A DNA stretch of 64,000 nucleotides from Microcaldota archaeon (GTDB lineage: Archaea; Micrarchaeota; Micrarchaeia; Norongarragalinales; SBBD01): positions 1-64,000 of the forward strand of contig JACRGC010000004.1 of the NCBI GenBank assembly GCA_016212475.1, written 5' to 3'. Below, piece by piece: positions 7,136-15,912 of the stretch (the stretch's first letter is position 1; each line of letters opens with the position of its first letter). Position numbers and translations under genes: made by a program. The notes under the pieces are model-generated. The model was not told the DNA's origin and ran no database searches. It was given only the letters and a program-made list of their open reading frames with translations.

Positions 7136-9598
7136 ATGAAACAAATCCCTTTAGCACTTCTAGTCTTTCTTGCACTTCCAATTTTTTCAACTGCGTTAAC
7201 TCCATTAACAACCTGCTCAACCCTTAGCAAATCCGGCGAAACCTACGTCCTCCAAAACGACCTTACTATTTCCTCTGCATGCTTTACCATTTCCGCAACC
7301 AATGTTGATTTTGATTTGAATGGCAAGACGATTTACTTCACATCCCCAACAATCAAATACCCAATCAAAATGAGCTCAACTGCAACCGGCTCAAAAGTTC
7401 ACAATGGGTTCATAACCGAAACATCGCAGCTCTCAGCTGGTGATTCTAACGGAGCGCTTCAAATGATGTGCACCAACTGCAAGGCATATGATTTGGAAAT
7501 CCGAACAAAAAGCTACCACATGCCGGCAATTGACATTGAAGGATCGGCATCAGTTGAAATTTACAACAGCAAAATCTACATTGACAGCACAACCGTTGCA
7601 AATGATGACATCAATGTGGGCGGAGTGAACACTTACGGAGTTGGGCCGACAACAAAAGTGGTATTCCACAACAATTACATCAAGGGAAGATCATGGCTTT
7701 TGAACCTTAGGGGAGGGACTATTTTTGTCTATGACAATATTATTGTTCCAATCAAATACGGAAGGAACCCATACGGCATCAGAACCGCAGCAGATGGCGG
7801 TGAAATTTATGGCAACACCATCCAATCAACAAATTGCAGGGGAATTCTGGTTGAAAACGGGAAAAACCTGATTATCAGGGACAATTACATGGACTGCTCG
7901 GAAACCGTGGTTCCCGGAGTCGATGGAGCCGGAACACACACGTTAAGGATTAGGGGAACCGACAACGAAACCAACAACAACACTGTTAGGAACAACATCA
8001 TAATTGCAAGAGCTCTTGCCGGTTCCAATACATATTCAGTTGAAGGCGCAATGATTGGCAATTGGATCAACACTAAAGTTTACGACAACACAATTGTTGC
8101 ACTTACGGAAGTTGACGGCGCTGAAACAGTTGCCCTAGCCGTCGAAGGCACACTTTATCCATCAACTGTTGTAAAAAACAACATACTAAGGAGCAATTCC
8201 GACAGCCTAAGGCTGGGGCATTCAAATACCGGAACCGCCAATGGATTATTTGAAACCCAAACCCTTGTAAAAGATCCGTTTGCATTAGCCCAGCCGTACC
8301 ATTCAATCAGCAACCTCAATGGAAGGGCTGCAACCAATGAAGTGTTTGCGGATTTCAAATATGCAAGCGGCTCCCAGAAAAGCGACATACTGCTCGGGCA
8401 GGGAAATGCCGCCTACTCCTACACTTTCAAGTGGAATCTGGCCATTTCTGTTGTTGATTCAAATCAATTGCCACTAAGCAATGCAGAAGTTACTATAACC
8501 AGCAAAAAAGGCAATATAGTCTATCAGGGTTTAACCGGCATCAGTGGAAAAATCGTAAACCTTCTCAAGGAATTCTCCGCCCAAAACGGGGTTGCTTTGG
8601 ATTATGATTCCCCCTATCTCGTTACTGTAATATACTCGGGAGCCGCAGTTTCAAAAAGCGTTACCCTAGATAATTCCAAAACCGAAACTTTCATGCATAA
8701 GGACGGGTCTTTTGTTACTTCGACCCAGGCGCAGTCATCTACTCTGACAATTACTCCAATTCCATCCCCAACAACAATGCAAATTCCGCCCGGAACAACT
8801 CCATCCCCAACTGCTTCAATAACGCCAATGCCAACAACCTCATCACCTTCTCCAACCGCAACAATTTCCCCGACCCCAACAGCAACCATTTCGCCATCTC
8901 CAACCCCAACGCCAATTCCATCTCCTTCCCCAACACCCACTCCAACTGCAACTCCAACCCCTTCAGTTTCAGCAGCGGGAACTCCTCTTCTAAGTTTGAT
9001 TTCAGCAACCTCCATTACGCAAACATCGGCGGTTATCACTTGGGTTTCCGACATCGATTCTGATTCATCCGTTGCATACTGGAAAAAGCCATCGACCAAA
9101 TTGGTGTTTGATGATGCAACCAAGGTGCTTTCGCATGCAATCAGCCTATCCGGCTTAACCGCAAACACCCTCTACTATTACACCGTAAGAAGCTGCAACC
9201 TTGGCAAATGCACCGCCTCTAATACCTACCAGTTCAAGACCCTAAGGAAACTTACAAGAAGCACCGTTGGCCCAACAGGAATGGCTGTTCTAACCACTAT
9301 CAATGAGCTTGAAATGAAAGTCGATGAATTGCGGTCAAGCGAGGATACCTCTGAAATTGAAATCCTAATCGAGCAATCCGTTGGCCTAGTCGAACTTGGC
9401 AACGAAGCGCAGGCGGAATCAACAATTGAGGAGGCAAGGGTCAAAACCCAAGAGCTTATAGATAAAGTTAGGGGCAGGGCAAGGGCTTCGAAGTTTGATT
9501 CCAATGCATGGCTTGTATTGCTAGTTGCGCTACTAGCAGCTGCATACCTGCTTTACATGAACAAGAGCAAGCCAAAGGCAAAAGGGAAGAAGAGGTAA
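7136..9598 (+). CDS. Cell-surface beta-helix protein with fibronectin type III domain and C-terminal anchor
   Basis: I chose the ATG at 7136 because it begins a clear signal peptide ([20 protein letters not shown]); the track start at 6947 lies in the spacer. Residues ~25-430 have the repetitive YDN/VEN/RDN pattern of a right-handed parallel beta-helix (NosD/pectate-lyase-like). A transthyretin-like segment follows ([15 protein letters not shown]), then a Thr/Pro/Ser linker made of SPTPT units, one fibronectin type III domain with YYYTVRSC, a ~50-residue charged helical module ([19 protein letters not shown]), a membrane helix ([18 protein letters not shown]) and a basic tail. It is anchored outside the cell. 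The beta-helix suggests carbohydrate binding or cleavage, which is inferred. Confidence 0.85.
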   Translation: MKQIPLALLVFLALPIFSTALTPLTTCSTLSKSGETYVLQNDLTISSACFTISATNVDFDLNGKTIYFTSPTIKYPIKMSSTATGSKVHNGFITETSQLSAGDSNGALQMMCTNCKAYDLEIRTKSYHMPAIDIEGSASVEIYNSKIYIDSTTVANDDINVGGVNTYGVGPTTKVVFHNNYIKGRSWLLNLRGGTIFVYDNIIVPIKYGRNPYGIRTAADGGEIYGNTIQSTNCRGILVENGKNLIIRDNYMDCSETVVPGVDGAGTHTLRIRGTDNETNNNTVRNNIIIARALAGSNTYSVEGAMIGNWINTKVYDNTIVALTEVDGAETVALAVEGTLYPSTVVKNNILRSNSDSLRLGHSNTGTANGLFETQTLVKDPFALAQPYHSISNLNGRAATNEVFADFKYASGSQKSDILLGQGNAAYSYTFKWNLAISVVDSNQLPLSNAEVTITSKKGNIVYQGLTGISGKIVNLLKEFSAQNGVALDYDSPYLVTVIYSGAAVSKSVTLDNSKTETFMHKDGSFVTSTQAQSSTLTITPIPSPTTMQIPPGTTPSPTASITPMPTTSSPSPTATISPTPTATISPSPTPTPIPSPSPTPTPTATPTPSVSAAGTPLLSLISATSITQTSAVITWVSDIDSDSSVAYWKKPSTKLVFDDATKVLSHAISLSGLTANTLYYYTVRSCNLGKCTASNTYQFKTLRKLTRSTVGPTGMAVLTTINELEMKVDELRSSEDTSEIEILIEQSVGLVELGNEAQAESTIEEARVKTQELIDKVRGRARASKFDSNAWLVLLVALLAAAYLLYMNKSKPKAKGKKR

Positions 9599-9645
9599 TC
9601 CTTTCCTTTTTTTCTTTTATTTTTTCTTAAGTTATTTTTAATCAG

Positions 9646-9667
9646 TTAAAATAAAGCGAGGAGTGAG
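9646..9667 (-). repeat. tRNA-Cys 3'-end fragment, copy 1
   Basis: The 22-nt stretch TTAAAATAAAGCGAGGAGTG(AG) matches the 3' acceptor and T-stem end of the tRNA-Cys gene at 9850 onward, with one extra A. It is the outermost of three tandem copies spaced by 93 and 111 bp. Confidence 0.75.
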
Positions 9668-9672
9668 TATTT

Positions 9673-9715
9673 GGCCCCTAGGGGGATATCCCCCACTTGG
9701 GCCGTTTCTCCCCCT
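9673..9715. repeat. Nested-hairpin element, member A
   Basis: The outer stem GGCCC/GGGCC encloses the perfect palindrome GGGGGATATCCCCC, and a pyrimidine tail (GTTTCTCCCCCTTA) follows. It has the same build as the elements at 9.77, 14.9, 41.2 and 43.6 kb. Confidence 0.6.
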
Positions 9716-9738
9716 TATTTGCACATCAATTAGTTGTT

Positions 9739-9765
9739 TTAAAATAAGCGAGGAGTGAGAGTTGA
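9739..9765 (-). repeat. tRNA-Cys 3'-end fragment, copy 2
   Basis: The 27-nt stretch from TTAAAATAAGCGAGGAGTGA through GAGTTGA is identical to 9850-9876 at the 3' end of tRNA-Cys, and covers the acceptor strand, T-stem and part of the T-loop. Confidence 0.8.
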
Positions 9766-9769
9766 GCCT

Positions 9770-9824
9770 CGACACCCCCAAGGGGGCTACGCCCCCTACC
9801 ACGTGTCGCCGCCTACCCCCCCCC
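9770..9824. repeat. Nested-hairpin element, member B
   Basis: The outer stem CGACAC (9770-9775)/GTGTCG (9803-9808) encloses the hairpin GGGGGCTACGCCCCC, and the tail CCGCCTACCCCC follows. The segment CCACGTGTCGCCGCCTACCC is identical to the element behind ftsZ at 41.28 kb. Confidence 0.7.
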
Positions 9825-9857
9825 AAATTTGTCTGTTAAATATAGCTTATTAAAATA

Positions 9858-9961
9858 AGCGAGGAGTGAGAGTTGAACTCACCTATTTCGCTATCTGCAT
9901 ATCTTCCGGATTCGGAAGCATAGATCTGCAGGCGAACGCATAGCCGATCTGCCATCCCCGC
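9858..9961 (-). tRNA. tRNA-Cys (GCA) with a canonical-position intron
   Basis: On the minus strand the acceptor stem is GCGGGGA/TCCTCGC, the D-stem is GCA/TGC, and the anticodon stem is TTCGC/GCGAA. The T-arm is GTGAG TTCAACT CTCAC. The discriminator is T, as expected for tRNA-Cys. Forty nucleotides lie between the anticodon-stem strands. With a 33-nt intron after position 37 the loop is CTGCAGA, anticodon GCA, and the mature length is 71 nt. The intron contains the hairpin CTTCCG/CGGAAG. CCA is not encoded. Two extra copies of its 3' end lie downstream. Confidence 0.88.
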
Positions 9962-10072
9962 GCATCAGAATTGATGGATTTCCCAATTTGCCCAAATTAT
10001 TTGATTGGGCTAAAATTGGGGGTTTTTGGATTTAAATAAGTTGAGATTCGCATCATTTTTGGCGATTGCAAA

Positions 10073-10888
10073 TCAGATCCTTAAACGCTCCTTGATTTGA
10101 TCTATTTTTTCGAAGATTTCTTCCCCCAATTTCAGGTATTCCTTTTCTGATCGTTTAAGGAGTTTTATCTTGAACAAATACAAATAAACCCCGCCGAATA
10201 TCGCGCCGTAAACGTGAACAAAAAAATCAGTTGGCGTTGCTGCCTCCCTTTCCTTTCCTTGGAATGTGATGTCTATTTTTTCCTCTGTAACTAGAACGGT
10301 CTGGTTCAATTTTGCAATTTCCTCAATTGGCCGGTTTTCTTCAATTGCGGTTTGCAAATCCTCCTGCACTGCGATTTTTTTCTCCTCAAGCGAATTTGCA
10401 TATGCATTGCTTGCAAAATCAGCTGCGGGGTAAAAAACAAATGAAATCAATAGCGGAGTTGCCAAAAGAAGGGCAATTGAAACTTTTGGCCTAAGGAGCA
10501 AAAGAGCTGAAATGATTCCGGAAATCCCTCCTGATGCCCCAATAAGCGGAACGCCCGGGTTTGTAATTGCAAAAATAAGCGATGCGCCAGTCCCTGCCAA
10601 AAAGAAAATCAAAACAACATCTGCAGAAATCAAAACCGCTTCAAGCGCAAGCCCAAAAAACAGCAACGGCAATAAATTTCCGACGAGATGGAAAATCCCA
10701 ACATGTATGAACAAATGCGAAATTATCGACAGCGGGTGGTTTGGTGTCAGCGCGTAATCACCAAGGTTTTCATCGGTAATATATGGCGTATCAGCTGCAA
10801 GCAGCCAATATGCGACAAGAATGAATATCGCAAGAAAAATTGTCCCAAAAGGGGTTTTTTTGAAAAACATACCTGTTAATAGTTTCAT
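10073..10888 (-). CDS. Rhomboid-family intramembrane serine protease
   Basis: 271 aa with about six membrane helices. The first is FGTIFLAIFILVAYWLLA. The HLVGNLLPLLFFG motif follows, then the catalytic Ser in IGASGGISG and the second catalytic residue, His, in a late helix (FFVHVYGAIFGGVYLY). These match the rhomboid S54 family, which cleaves membrane helices within the bilayer. A charged ~50-residue loop (EEKKIAVQEDLQTAIEENRP) is inserted before the last helix, which is unusual in length. The start could also be the internal Met at residue 7. It stands alone between tRNA-Cys and glnA; the substrate is unknown. Confidence 0.9.
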   Translation of the reverse strand: MKLLTGMFFKKTPFGTIFLAIFILVAYWLLAADTPYITDENLGDYALTPNHPLSIISHLFIHVGIFHLVGNLLPLLFFGLALEAVLISADVVLIFFLAGTGASLIFAITNPGVPLIGASGGISGIISALLLLRPKVSIALLLATPLLISFVFYPAADFASNAYANSLEEKKIAVQEDLQTAIEENRPIEEIAKLNQTVLVTEEKIDITFQGKEREAATPTDFFVHVYGAIFGGVYLYLFKIKLLKRSEKEYLKLGEEIFEKIDQIKERLRI

Positions 10889-10992
10889 CTTAGATTATAA
10901 CGGTTTTGAATTGATAAAATTGGCAAGTTCTCAATTAAAATCCAGGCTAAAAATTTTACGAGCTAAAACGGTCAAATGTTCATATTATTTGA

Positions 10993-11006
10993 TTTATATA
11001 TAAATA
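10993..11006 (+). promoter_or_regulatory. Candidate TATA box upstream of glnA
   Basis: TTTATATATAAATA is a strong TATA-like sequence about 130 bp before glnA, which implies a long leader. A second weaker candidate, GATTTAAATT near 11069, lies closer to the start. Confidence 0.4.
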
Positions 11007-11136
11007 TCACTATATTTGTTTGATTAAAGGTTAATTTTACGGATATTTGGAGCATTATTTTCAGGAAGATTTAAATTCTCGTTTGCAATTTGAATAGATT
11101 GTCAAATAGCTAAGAATAGCTGTAAGCGTTTTTGGG

Positions 11137-12675
11137 GTGGGGCAAATGCATTCAAGTATCGAAGTCGAATCTCAAATTGAAAGGAAGGTGGCAAAGCCAT
11201 CCCACGTCAATTCACTCAAGTTCCTTGGCCAATTCCCGGAGGAACTGATGGAATTTGCAAGAGATCGCAATGCGCTTTTCATAGATTACAAATTCATAGA
11301 TTTGCCAGGGGTTTGGCAGCACAAAACCATTCCGATGGCGCATTTTTCTGAAGATGTTTTTGAAAACGGGGAAGGATTCGATGGCTCTTCAATTAGGGGC
11401 TTCCAAAGCATTGAGGAAAGCGACATGCTACTTATTCCGGATGCAAAATCAGCATTCGTAGACCCGTTTGCAAAGGACCCAACAATTTCAATTACCTGCG
11501 ATGTTTCAATGCCTGGAAAAATAAAGGAGCGCTATTCCAAAGATCCAAGGTTTGTTGCCCAAAAAGCAGAGCAGTATTTGCGCGAATCTGGAATTTCCGA
11601 TGTCAGTTATTGGGGGCCAGAGCTAGAATTTTTCATGTTTGATGCAATCAAATACCACCATGGGCAATTAGGCACTGGCTACGATGTTTACACTTCAGAA
11701 TCCCACCTCACATCCGTTGATTCTGGGGATGCCAACAAAGGCAATATGGGTCATAAAATCCGGCCAAAAGAAGGATATTTTCCTGTAGCTCCTGCAGATA
11801 CGCAAAATGACATCCGAGGCGATATGGTAAAAACACTCGAGGCAACTGGCATCTATGTCGAAACCCAGCACCATGAGGTCGCATTTGCGCAGGCTGAAAT
11901 CGATATGCGCTTTGATTCCCTAACTTCAATGGCAGATAAAGTGATGCTTTACAAATACGTTATCAAAAACGAAGCTAGAAAGAACGGAAAAACCGTAACA
12001 TTCATGCCAAAGCCTATTTTTGGGGACAACGGCTCTGGTATGCACGTGCACCAATCGCTTTGGAAGCATGGGAAAAACCAGTTTTTTGATGCAACCGGAT
12101 ATGCAGAACTTTCAGAAATGGCAATGCATTATATAGGCGGCCTTCTTGAGCATGCGGATTCCCTTTTGGCATTTTGCGCGCCAACTACAAATTCCTACAA
12201 ACGCCTCGTCCCAGGATATGAGGCTCCAGTTAACATTGCTTTCTCGCAAAGAAACCGCTCTGCTGCGATCCGAGTGCCTATGTATTCACAGGGCGAAAAA
12301 AATGCGAAAAGCAAGCGGATTGAATTTCGGCCACCCGACTGCGCTGCAAACCCATACCTTGCGCTTGCAGCAATGTTGATGGCTGGGCTAGATGGTGTTC
12401 AAAGGAAAATCGATCCGGTTGCAAAAGGATACGGTCCTTGGGATAAGAACATCTATCATTTGACCGGGGAAGATAAGCAAAAAATAAAATCCGTTCCCGG
12501 CAGTTTGGATGCATCGCTAAAAGCGCTTGAATCCGACCATTCCTACCTTTTGAAGGGAGGCGTTTTCACAAAGGATCTGATCAACCAGTGGATCTCCTAC
12601 AAAACCGAAGCGGAAGTGGATCCGGTGAGGATCCGGCCGCATCCGTATGAGATGTTCCTATACTATGATGTGTAG
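11137..12675 (+). CDS. glnA: Glutamine synthetase, type I
   Basis: 512 aa from GTG, or 509 from the ATG at 11146. It makes glutamine from glutamate, ammonia and ATP. Visible motifs are the beta-grasp region with FDGSSIRGFQSIEESDM, the metal-binding VETQHHEVAFAQAEID, the ATP-binding KPIFGDNGSGMHVHQSLW, NRSAAIRVP, and RIEFRPPDCAANPYLALAA. The region of the Tyr adenylylated in enterobacteria reads DKNIYHL, so the Tyr is present but its context differs; adenylylation is not implied. The nucleotide change TTTTTTCTTTTTT just after the stop serves as terminator for this gene and the convergent one. Confidence 0.96.
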   Translation: MGQMHSSIEVESQIERKVAKPSHVNSLKFLGQFPEELMEFARDRNALFIDYKFIDLPGVWQHKTIPMAHFSEDVFENGEGFDGSSIRGFQSIEESDMLLIPDAKSAFVDPFAKDPTISITCDVSMPGKIKERYSKDPRFVAQKAEQYLRESGISDVSYWGPELEFFMFDAIKYHHGQLGTGYDVYTSESHLTSVDSGDANKGNMGHKIRPKEGYFPVAPADTQNDIRGDMVKTLEATGIYVETQHHEVAFAQAEIDMRFDSLTSMADKVMLYKYVIKNEARKNGKTVTFMPKPIFGDNGSGMHVHQSLWKHGKNQFFDATGYAELSEMAMHYIGGLLEHADSLLAFCAPTTNSYKRLVPGYEAPVNIAFSQRNRSAAIRVPMYSQGEKNAKSKRIEFRPPDCAANPYLALAAMLMAGLDGVQRKIDPVAKGYGPWDKNIYHLTGEDKQKIKSVPGSLDASLKALESDHSYLLKGGVFTKDLINQWISYKTEAEVDPVRIRPHPYEMFLYYDV

Positions 12676-12687
12676 GTTTTTTCTTTT

Positions 12688-12900
12688 TTATTTTTTTTCT
12701 TCCTCTTCTTCTTCCTGATAATCCTCCCCAAACTCCTCCATGAATTGCTCTGATAGATCGTTCAATTTGGATTCGACCATGTTCAGCCGTTTTTCCATTT
12801 CATCGTTTTTTTGCTTAAGCACTCGCATTTCAAATGCAATTTCGGATTCCCCTTCGAATATTTCCGGCACAGCTGAAACTTTCCTGTTTGTTTTTGGCAT
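12688..12900 (-). CDS. Small acidic coiled-coil protein
   Basis: 70 aa with GGTGATATT just before its ATG. The middle is a predicted coiled coil (FEMRVLKQKNDEMEKRLNMV) and the C-terminus is a Glu run. It follows the E1-like gene by 12 bp on the same strand and is probably in its operon. The family is not recognised. The coiled coil and acidic tail suggest a protein-binding role. Confidence 0.6.
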   Translation of the reverse strand: MPKTNRKVSAVPEIFEGESEIAFEMRVLKQKNDEMEKRLNMVESKLNDLSEQFMEEFGEDYQEEEEEEKK

Positions 12901-12912
12901 AATATCACCTGA

Positions 12913-13632
12913 TTATTTTTTCTTTGCGCATGCAGCGCATTTTGGGTTTTTGTCAACTAATATTTTTTCAAACAGCCCATCCAACAAATTCATCCTAAAA
13001 AGTGCGTTTGCATAATTTGGCTTCCCAAAGCAGAAAAGGTTCACAACCTCTTGCACCTGAATTGCAGCAATTGTTGCAACTGCCGTGTTCATGATTCCGG
13101 CATCCTCGCAGCTTAATTCGTTTTTAGGCTTTTTTGCAAAGCATTCAAAGCAAGCGCTCTTCCATGGAATGATTGTTGAAACCATCCCCTCGAATTTCAA
13201 AGCGGATGCAAAAACCCATGGGATTTTTCTTTTAAGGCAAAATCTGTTTATGTCAATTCTTGTGGAATAATTATCCGTGCAATCAAGAATGATGCTTGCC
13301 TTTTCCATTGCTTTTGCGGTTTCCAAATCGAACTGCTCAAAATGCGCCTCCACCAAAACATCAGAATTCATTTTGTTGATTTTTTGTGCTACTGCTTCAA
13401 CCTTTGCCTTCAATAAATCAGATTCAAAAAACTGCTGCCGGTTGAAATCGGTTTCATTCACCTTATCGCGGTCCATCAAAATGATTTTTTTTATCCCCAG
13501 TTGCGAAGCAAGCAAGGCAGAATTCGACCCGATCCCCCCGCAGCCAACAATTCCAACCGTTAGCTTGGATAATTTTGCCTGATTTTTCTCTCCCAGAAGC
13601 CTAATTTGCCTCAAATGCCGGTTTTTTAGCAT
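12913..13632 (-). CDS. E1-like (ThiF/MoeB/HesA) adenylyltransferase
   Basis: 239 aa. The Rossmann ATP-binding motif GCGGIGSNSALLASQLG is at residues ~30-46, followed by LMDRDKVNETDFNRQQFF and the Asp-containing LDCTDNYSTRIDINRFC. Paired cysteines (FECF and CAACAKKK near the C-terminus) would bind zinc. The family adenylates the C-terminal Gly of ubiquitin-like or sulfur-carrier proteins. In archaea the related UbaA activates SAMPs for protein conjugation, tRNA thiolation and molybdopterin synthesis. No carrier gene is adjacent. A JAMM protease that could reverse conjugation lies at 32.6 kb. Confidence 0.9.
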   Translation of the reverse strand: MLKNRHLRQIRLLGEKNQAKLSKLTVGIVGCGGIGSNSALLASQLGIKKIILMDRDKVNETDFNRQQFFESDLLKAKVEAVAQKINKMNSDVLVEAHFEQFDLETAKAMEKASIILDCTDNYSTRIDINRFCLKRKIPWVFASALKFEGMVSTIIPWKSACFECFAKKPKNELSCEDAGIMNTAVATIAAIQVQEVVNLFCFGKPNYANALFRMNLLDGLFEKILVDKNPKCAACAKKK

Positions 13633-13667
13633 AATGATTATAATGGACTCCGATTTAAAAATTACCT

Positions 13668-14267
13668 ATGTCAATTCTCGGAACTATGTATTCTAGCCTA
13701 ATGAAAGAAATTTTTTCCAGAATTTTCAGGACAATTGTTGATGGCTTCTCAAAACCAATCTCGGCAGCAATTGCAGTGGCGTGGGCTTACTTAGCAACAA
13801 TTCAATTGAACAATCCATTTGGTTATGACGTATTTTGGTATTTTTATCTGCCCGGTCAAATTGTCTGGTTTGTTTTTAAAAAGTATTTCTTCGTCCTCTT
13901 GGATGAGAGCAACAGAAAGGAAATATCAATTAAAAAAATAATTGCAAATGCGCTTGCGGGTCCATTAATTATATTGTATGCATTTTTGTTATTCGCTCTT
14001 GTATTTTTCAGTTATGCGAATATTTACTTATTCTTCAATGGTATTATTGGATTAATCCTGCCCGCGATAATTTCCGCCCAATTGGCTACTGTGTTGACTA
14101 TCTTGTTAATTTTACTTGCATTTTATGAATTCGAGCACAACTATTCGGATTATAAAAAGCACGAGGATAAAAAATCAGTCGATGATTTGATTAATGAAGG
14201 CTTATCCGGAAAAAAATCCGACAATCCAACTAAGCTTTGGACGCATGAAGTTTTAGAGGAAAAATAG
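13668..14267 (+). CDS. Multi-pass membrane protein, paralogue of the next gene
   Basis: 199 aa with about four membrane helices and a charged cytoplasmic C-terminus. The N-terminal segment KPISAAIAVAWAYLATIQLNNP closely matches KPIGAILSLLWAYFAAVQINIP in the downstream protein, so the two arose by duplication and probably work together. The gene is divergent from the E1-like gene with only ~35 bp between them. The family is not recognised. Confidence 0.7.
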   Translation: MSILGTMYSSLMKEIFSRIFRTIVDGFSKPISAAIAVAWAYLATIQLNNPFGYDVFWYFYLPGQIVWFVFKKYFFVLLDESNRKEISIKKIIANALAGPLIILYAFLLFALVFFSYANIYLFFNGIIGLILPAIISAQLATVLTILLILLAFYEFEHNYSDYKKHEDKKSVDDLINEGLSGKKSDNPTKLWTHEVLEEK

Positions 14268-14278
14268 GGATAATTATT

Positions 14279-14887
14279 ATGGGAATTTCGTATAGGGTTG
14301 GCAGAAGCGCATTTGCTTGGTTTTATTCCAACATCAAAACCGCATATTCGAAACCTATTGGGGCAATTCTTTCACTATTATGGGCATATTTTGCCGCAGT
14401 TCAAATAAACATTCCCCTTATTTGGGACTCTTTTTATGCGTATGTGCTTGGTCAAATTTGTTATTTCATATATTTTGGATACTTGAATTTCAGGTACGGA
14501 AAGGGAGGTTTTTTCGAACTCTTTGAAAAAAACGAACATGAAAAATGGGGTGTAATTTCTTCAATTATTAGCTACCCAAGAGCGTTGTTTTTGTTATTCG
14601 TTTTTATCTATATGCCTCTTGGCCTATTGATTTTTACGTCGATCAATGCATATTTGTTAATAGGCTCAATTGTTGGGTTATTCCTTGGTGGTTATGATGG
14701 CGCACTGCTTTCATTTTGCATTTTCGCATTGCTTTTTGTTTGGGCGATAATTAGCTGGTTTGAATTCAATAAACGGGAAAGTGAATTAGTTTCTAAAAAA
14801 ATAAAAAAAGTTGGCTGGATTGGCGAATTCCAACATAGATTTGGAGAATTACTAACCGATGAAGAAAAGAAAAAACTGGAAGAATAA
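14279..14887 (+). CDS. Multi-pass membrane protein, paralogue of the previous gene
   Basis: 202 aa with about four hydrophobic helices (for example LIGSIVGLFLGGYDGALLSF and CIFALLFVWAIISWF) and a Lys/Glu-rich tail. It starts 12 bp after its paralogue with the same order of helices. No catalytic motif is visible and the function is unknown. Confidence 0.7.
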   Translation: MGISYRVGRSAFAWFYSNIKTAYSKPIGAILSLLWAYFAAVQINIPLIWDSFYAYVLGQICYFIYFGYLNFRYGKGGFFELFEKNEHEKWGVISSIISYPRALFLLFVFIYMPLGLLIFTSINAYLLIGSIVGLFLGGYDGALLSFCIFALLFVWAIISWFEFNKRESELVSKKIKKVGWIGEFQHRFGELLTDEEKKKLEE

Positions 14888-14913
14888 ATTAAGCTGAAAT
14901 ATAACAAACCAAA

Positions 14914-14963
14914 AGAAGGGGTAAGGCAGCCCGATAGGGGGAACTTGTTCCACCTTGGGGCTA
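14914..14963 (-). repeat. Nested-hairpin element at the kaiC stop, member E
   Basis: On the minus strand, starting within the KaiC TAG, the outer stem AGCCC/GGGCT encloses GTGGAACAAGTTCCCCC, and the tail GCTGCCTTACCCCTTC follows. The layout matches the elements behind ftsZ and behind the membrane cluster. The tail also appears directly behind radA as GCTGCCTTGCCCCTTTC. Confidence 0.55.
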
Positions 14964-15713
14964 TTTGAAAACTTCTTCCACTTTCTTCACAACAATCCCC
15001 TTCTCCGTGATTTCAAGCGGGTGGATTTCAAGCGAATGCTTGGTTCCCCTCATCTTCCGGACATAAAGAGTTCTTGTGGCTCCGGTTCCAACTCCAAGGA
15101 AGTTGAGTATGATGACCCCATCGGCAACGTACTCCTCAACTTCATATTTTGAAAATTGCATAGCGGCTCCAGAACCAAGCGATTGCTCTGGGATTTCGGA
15201 TGTGAAAATTGTCGTGAGCCCGGATCTTGAAACAATGTATGCGAGTTTCAAAACCGCCCTTCGGATTTGGGATTCCTGCTCCAATTGGGAAGCCATTGCC
15301 GGAATCGAATCAATCACCAGCCTTTTTGCGCCAATATTCCTAGCTACGCCTAAAATATCGACCAAGAGTTTATCTATATCTAATTGCCCGGGCAAAATAG
15401 AATGCTCCTCTTCCGAAGGAACTCCCGCCCTAGCCGAAGTCGCATCAACAATTGCCAAAAGATCGTTGTCTTCAAGCTCCTTCAAATTCCACTTGAAATT
15501 CAGCATATCCTGCCTAATCTTGTCTGGCATTTCATCAAAAGTCACAAAAACAGCCGGCTCTTCCGCCTCCAAAATCCCCCTGTATGCGAATTGCATTGAA
15601 AATATGGATTTTCCAGTTCCGCAAGCGCCCGAAACAAGAATTGCCCTCTTCTTTGGGAAACCTCCTCCCAAAAGTTCATCCAAGCCGTAAATTCCAGAAG
15701 TTGTCCTATCCAT
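14961..15713 (-). CDS. KaiC-like RecA-superfamily ATPase
   Basis: 250 aa, a single KaiC domain. The N-terminal TSGIYGLDELLGGGFPK is the family entry motif. Walker A is SGACGTGKS, followed by FVTFDEMPDKI with the catalytic-Glu region, and Walker B is KRLVIDSIPAM. The central LPGQLDIDKLLVDIL varies between families. Single-domain archaeal KaiC proteins are thought to act as signalling or regulatory ATPases, some with archaellum or transcription partners. No obvious partner is adjacent. GGTGAG precedes the start. Confidence 0.9.
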   Translation of the reverse strand: MDRTTSGIYGLDELLGGGFPKKRAILVSGACGTGKSIFSMQFAYRGILEAEEPAVFVTFDEMPDKIRQDMLNFKWNLKELEDNDLLAIVDATSARAGVPSEEEHSILPGQLDIDKLLVDILGVARNIGAKRLVIDSIPAMASQLEQESQIRRAVLKLAYIVSRSGLTTIFTSEIPEQSLGSGAAMQFSKYEVEEYVADGVIILNFLGVGTGATRTLYVRKMRGTKHSLEIHPLEITEKGIVVKKVEEVFK

Positions 15714-15880
15714 TCAAACTCACTCACCCATTACTTGAGCCTTCTTTATATACATTTTGTTTGCTTTTTTGAATAATTGGAAATAATTGGTTGCAAAATT
15801 GCTTTCAATTAGGCAAATTTCCAAGCAATTCCCAAATAGCCAATGCTTAGGCAAATTCCCAATTATCCCAAAAAACAAGT

Positions 15881-15891
15881 TGTTTAAATAG
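15881..15891 (+). promoter_or_regulatory. TATA box for the flavodoxin-like gene
   Basis: GTTTAAATAG lies ~25 nt before the ATG at 15913, which implies a leaderless mRNA. Confidence 0.45.
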
Positions 15892-15912
15892 ATTGACAAG
15901 TTAACCCAAAAT

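Noticed and set aside
8614-9168. 184-aa Val/Gly-rich ORF
   Set aside because: Antisense to the Pro/Thr linker of the beta-helix protein; low complexity.
13277-13582. 101-aa plus-strand ORF
   Set aside because: Antisense to the E1-like gene; shadow.
15076-15690. 204-aa plus-strand ORF
   Set aside because: Antisense to kaiC; shadow.
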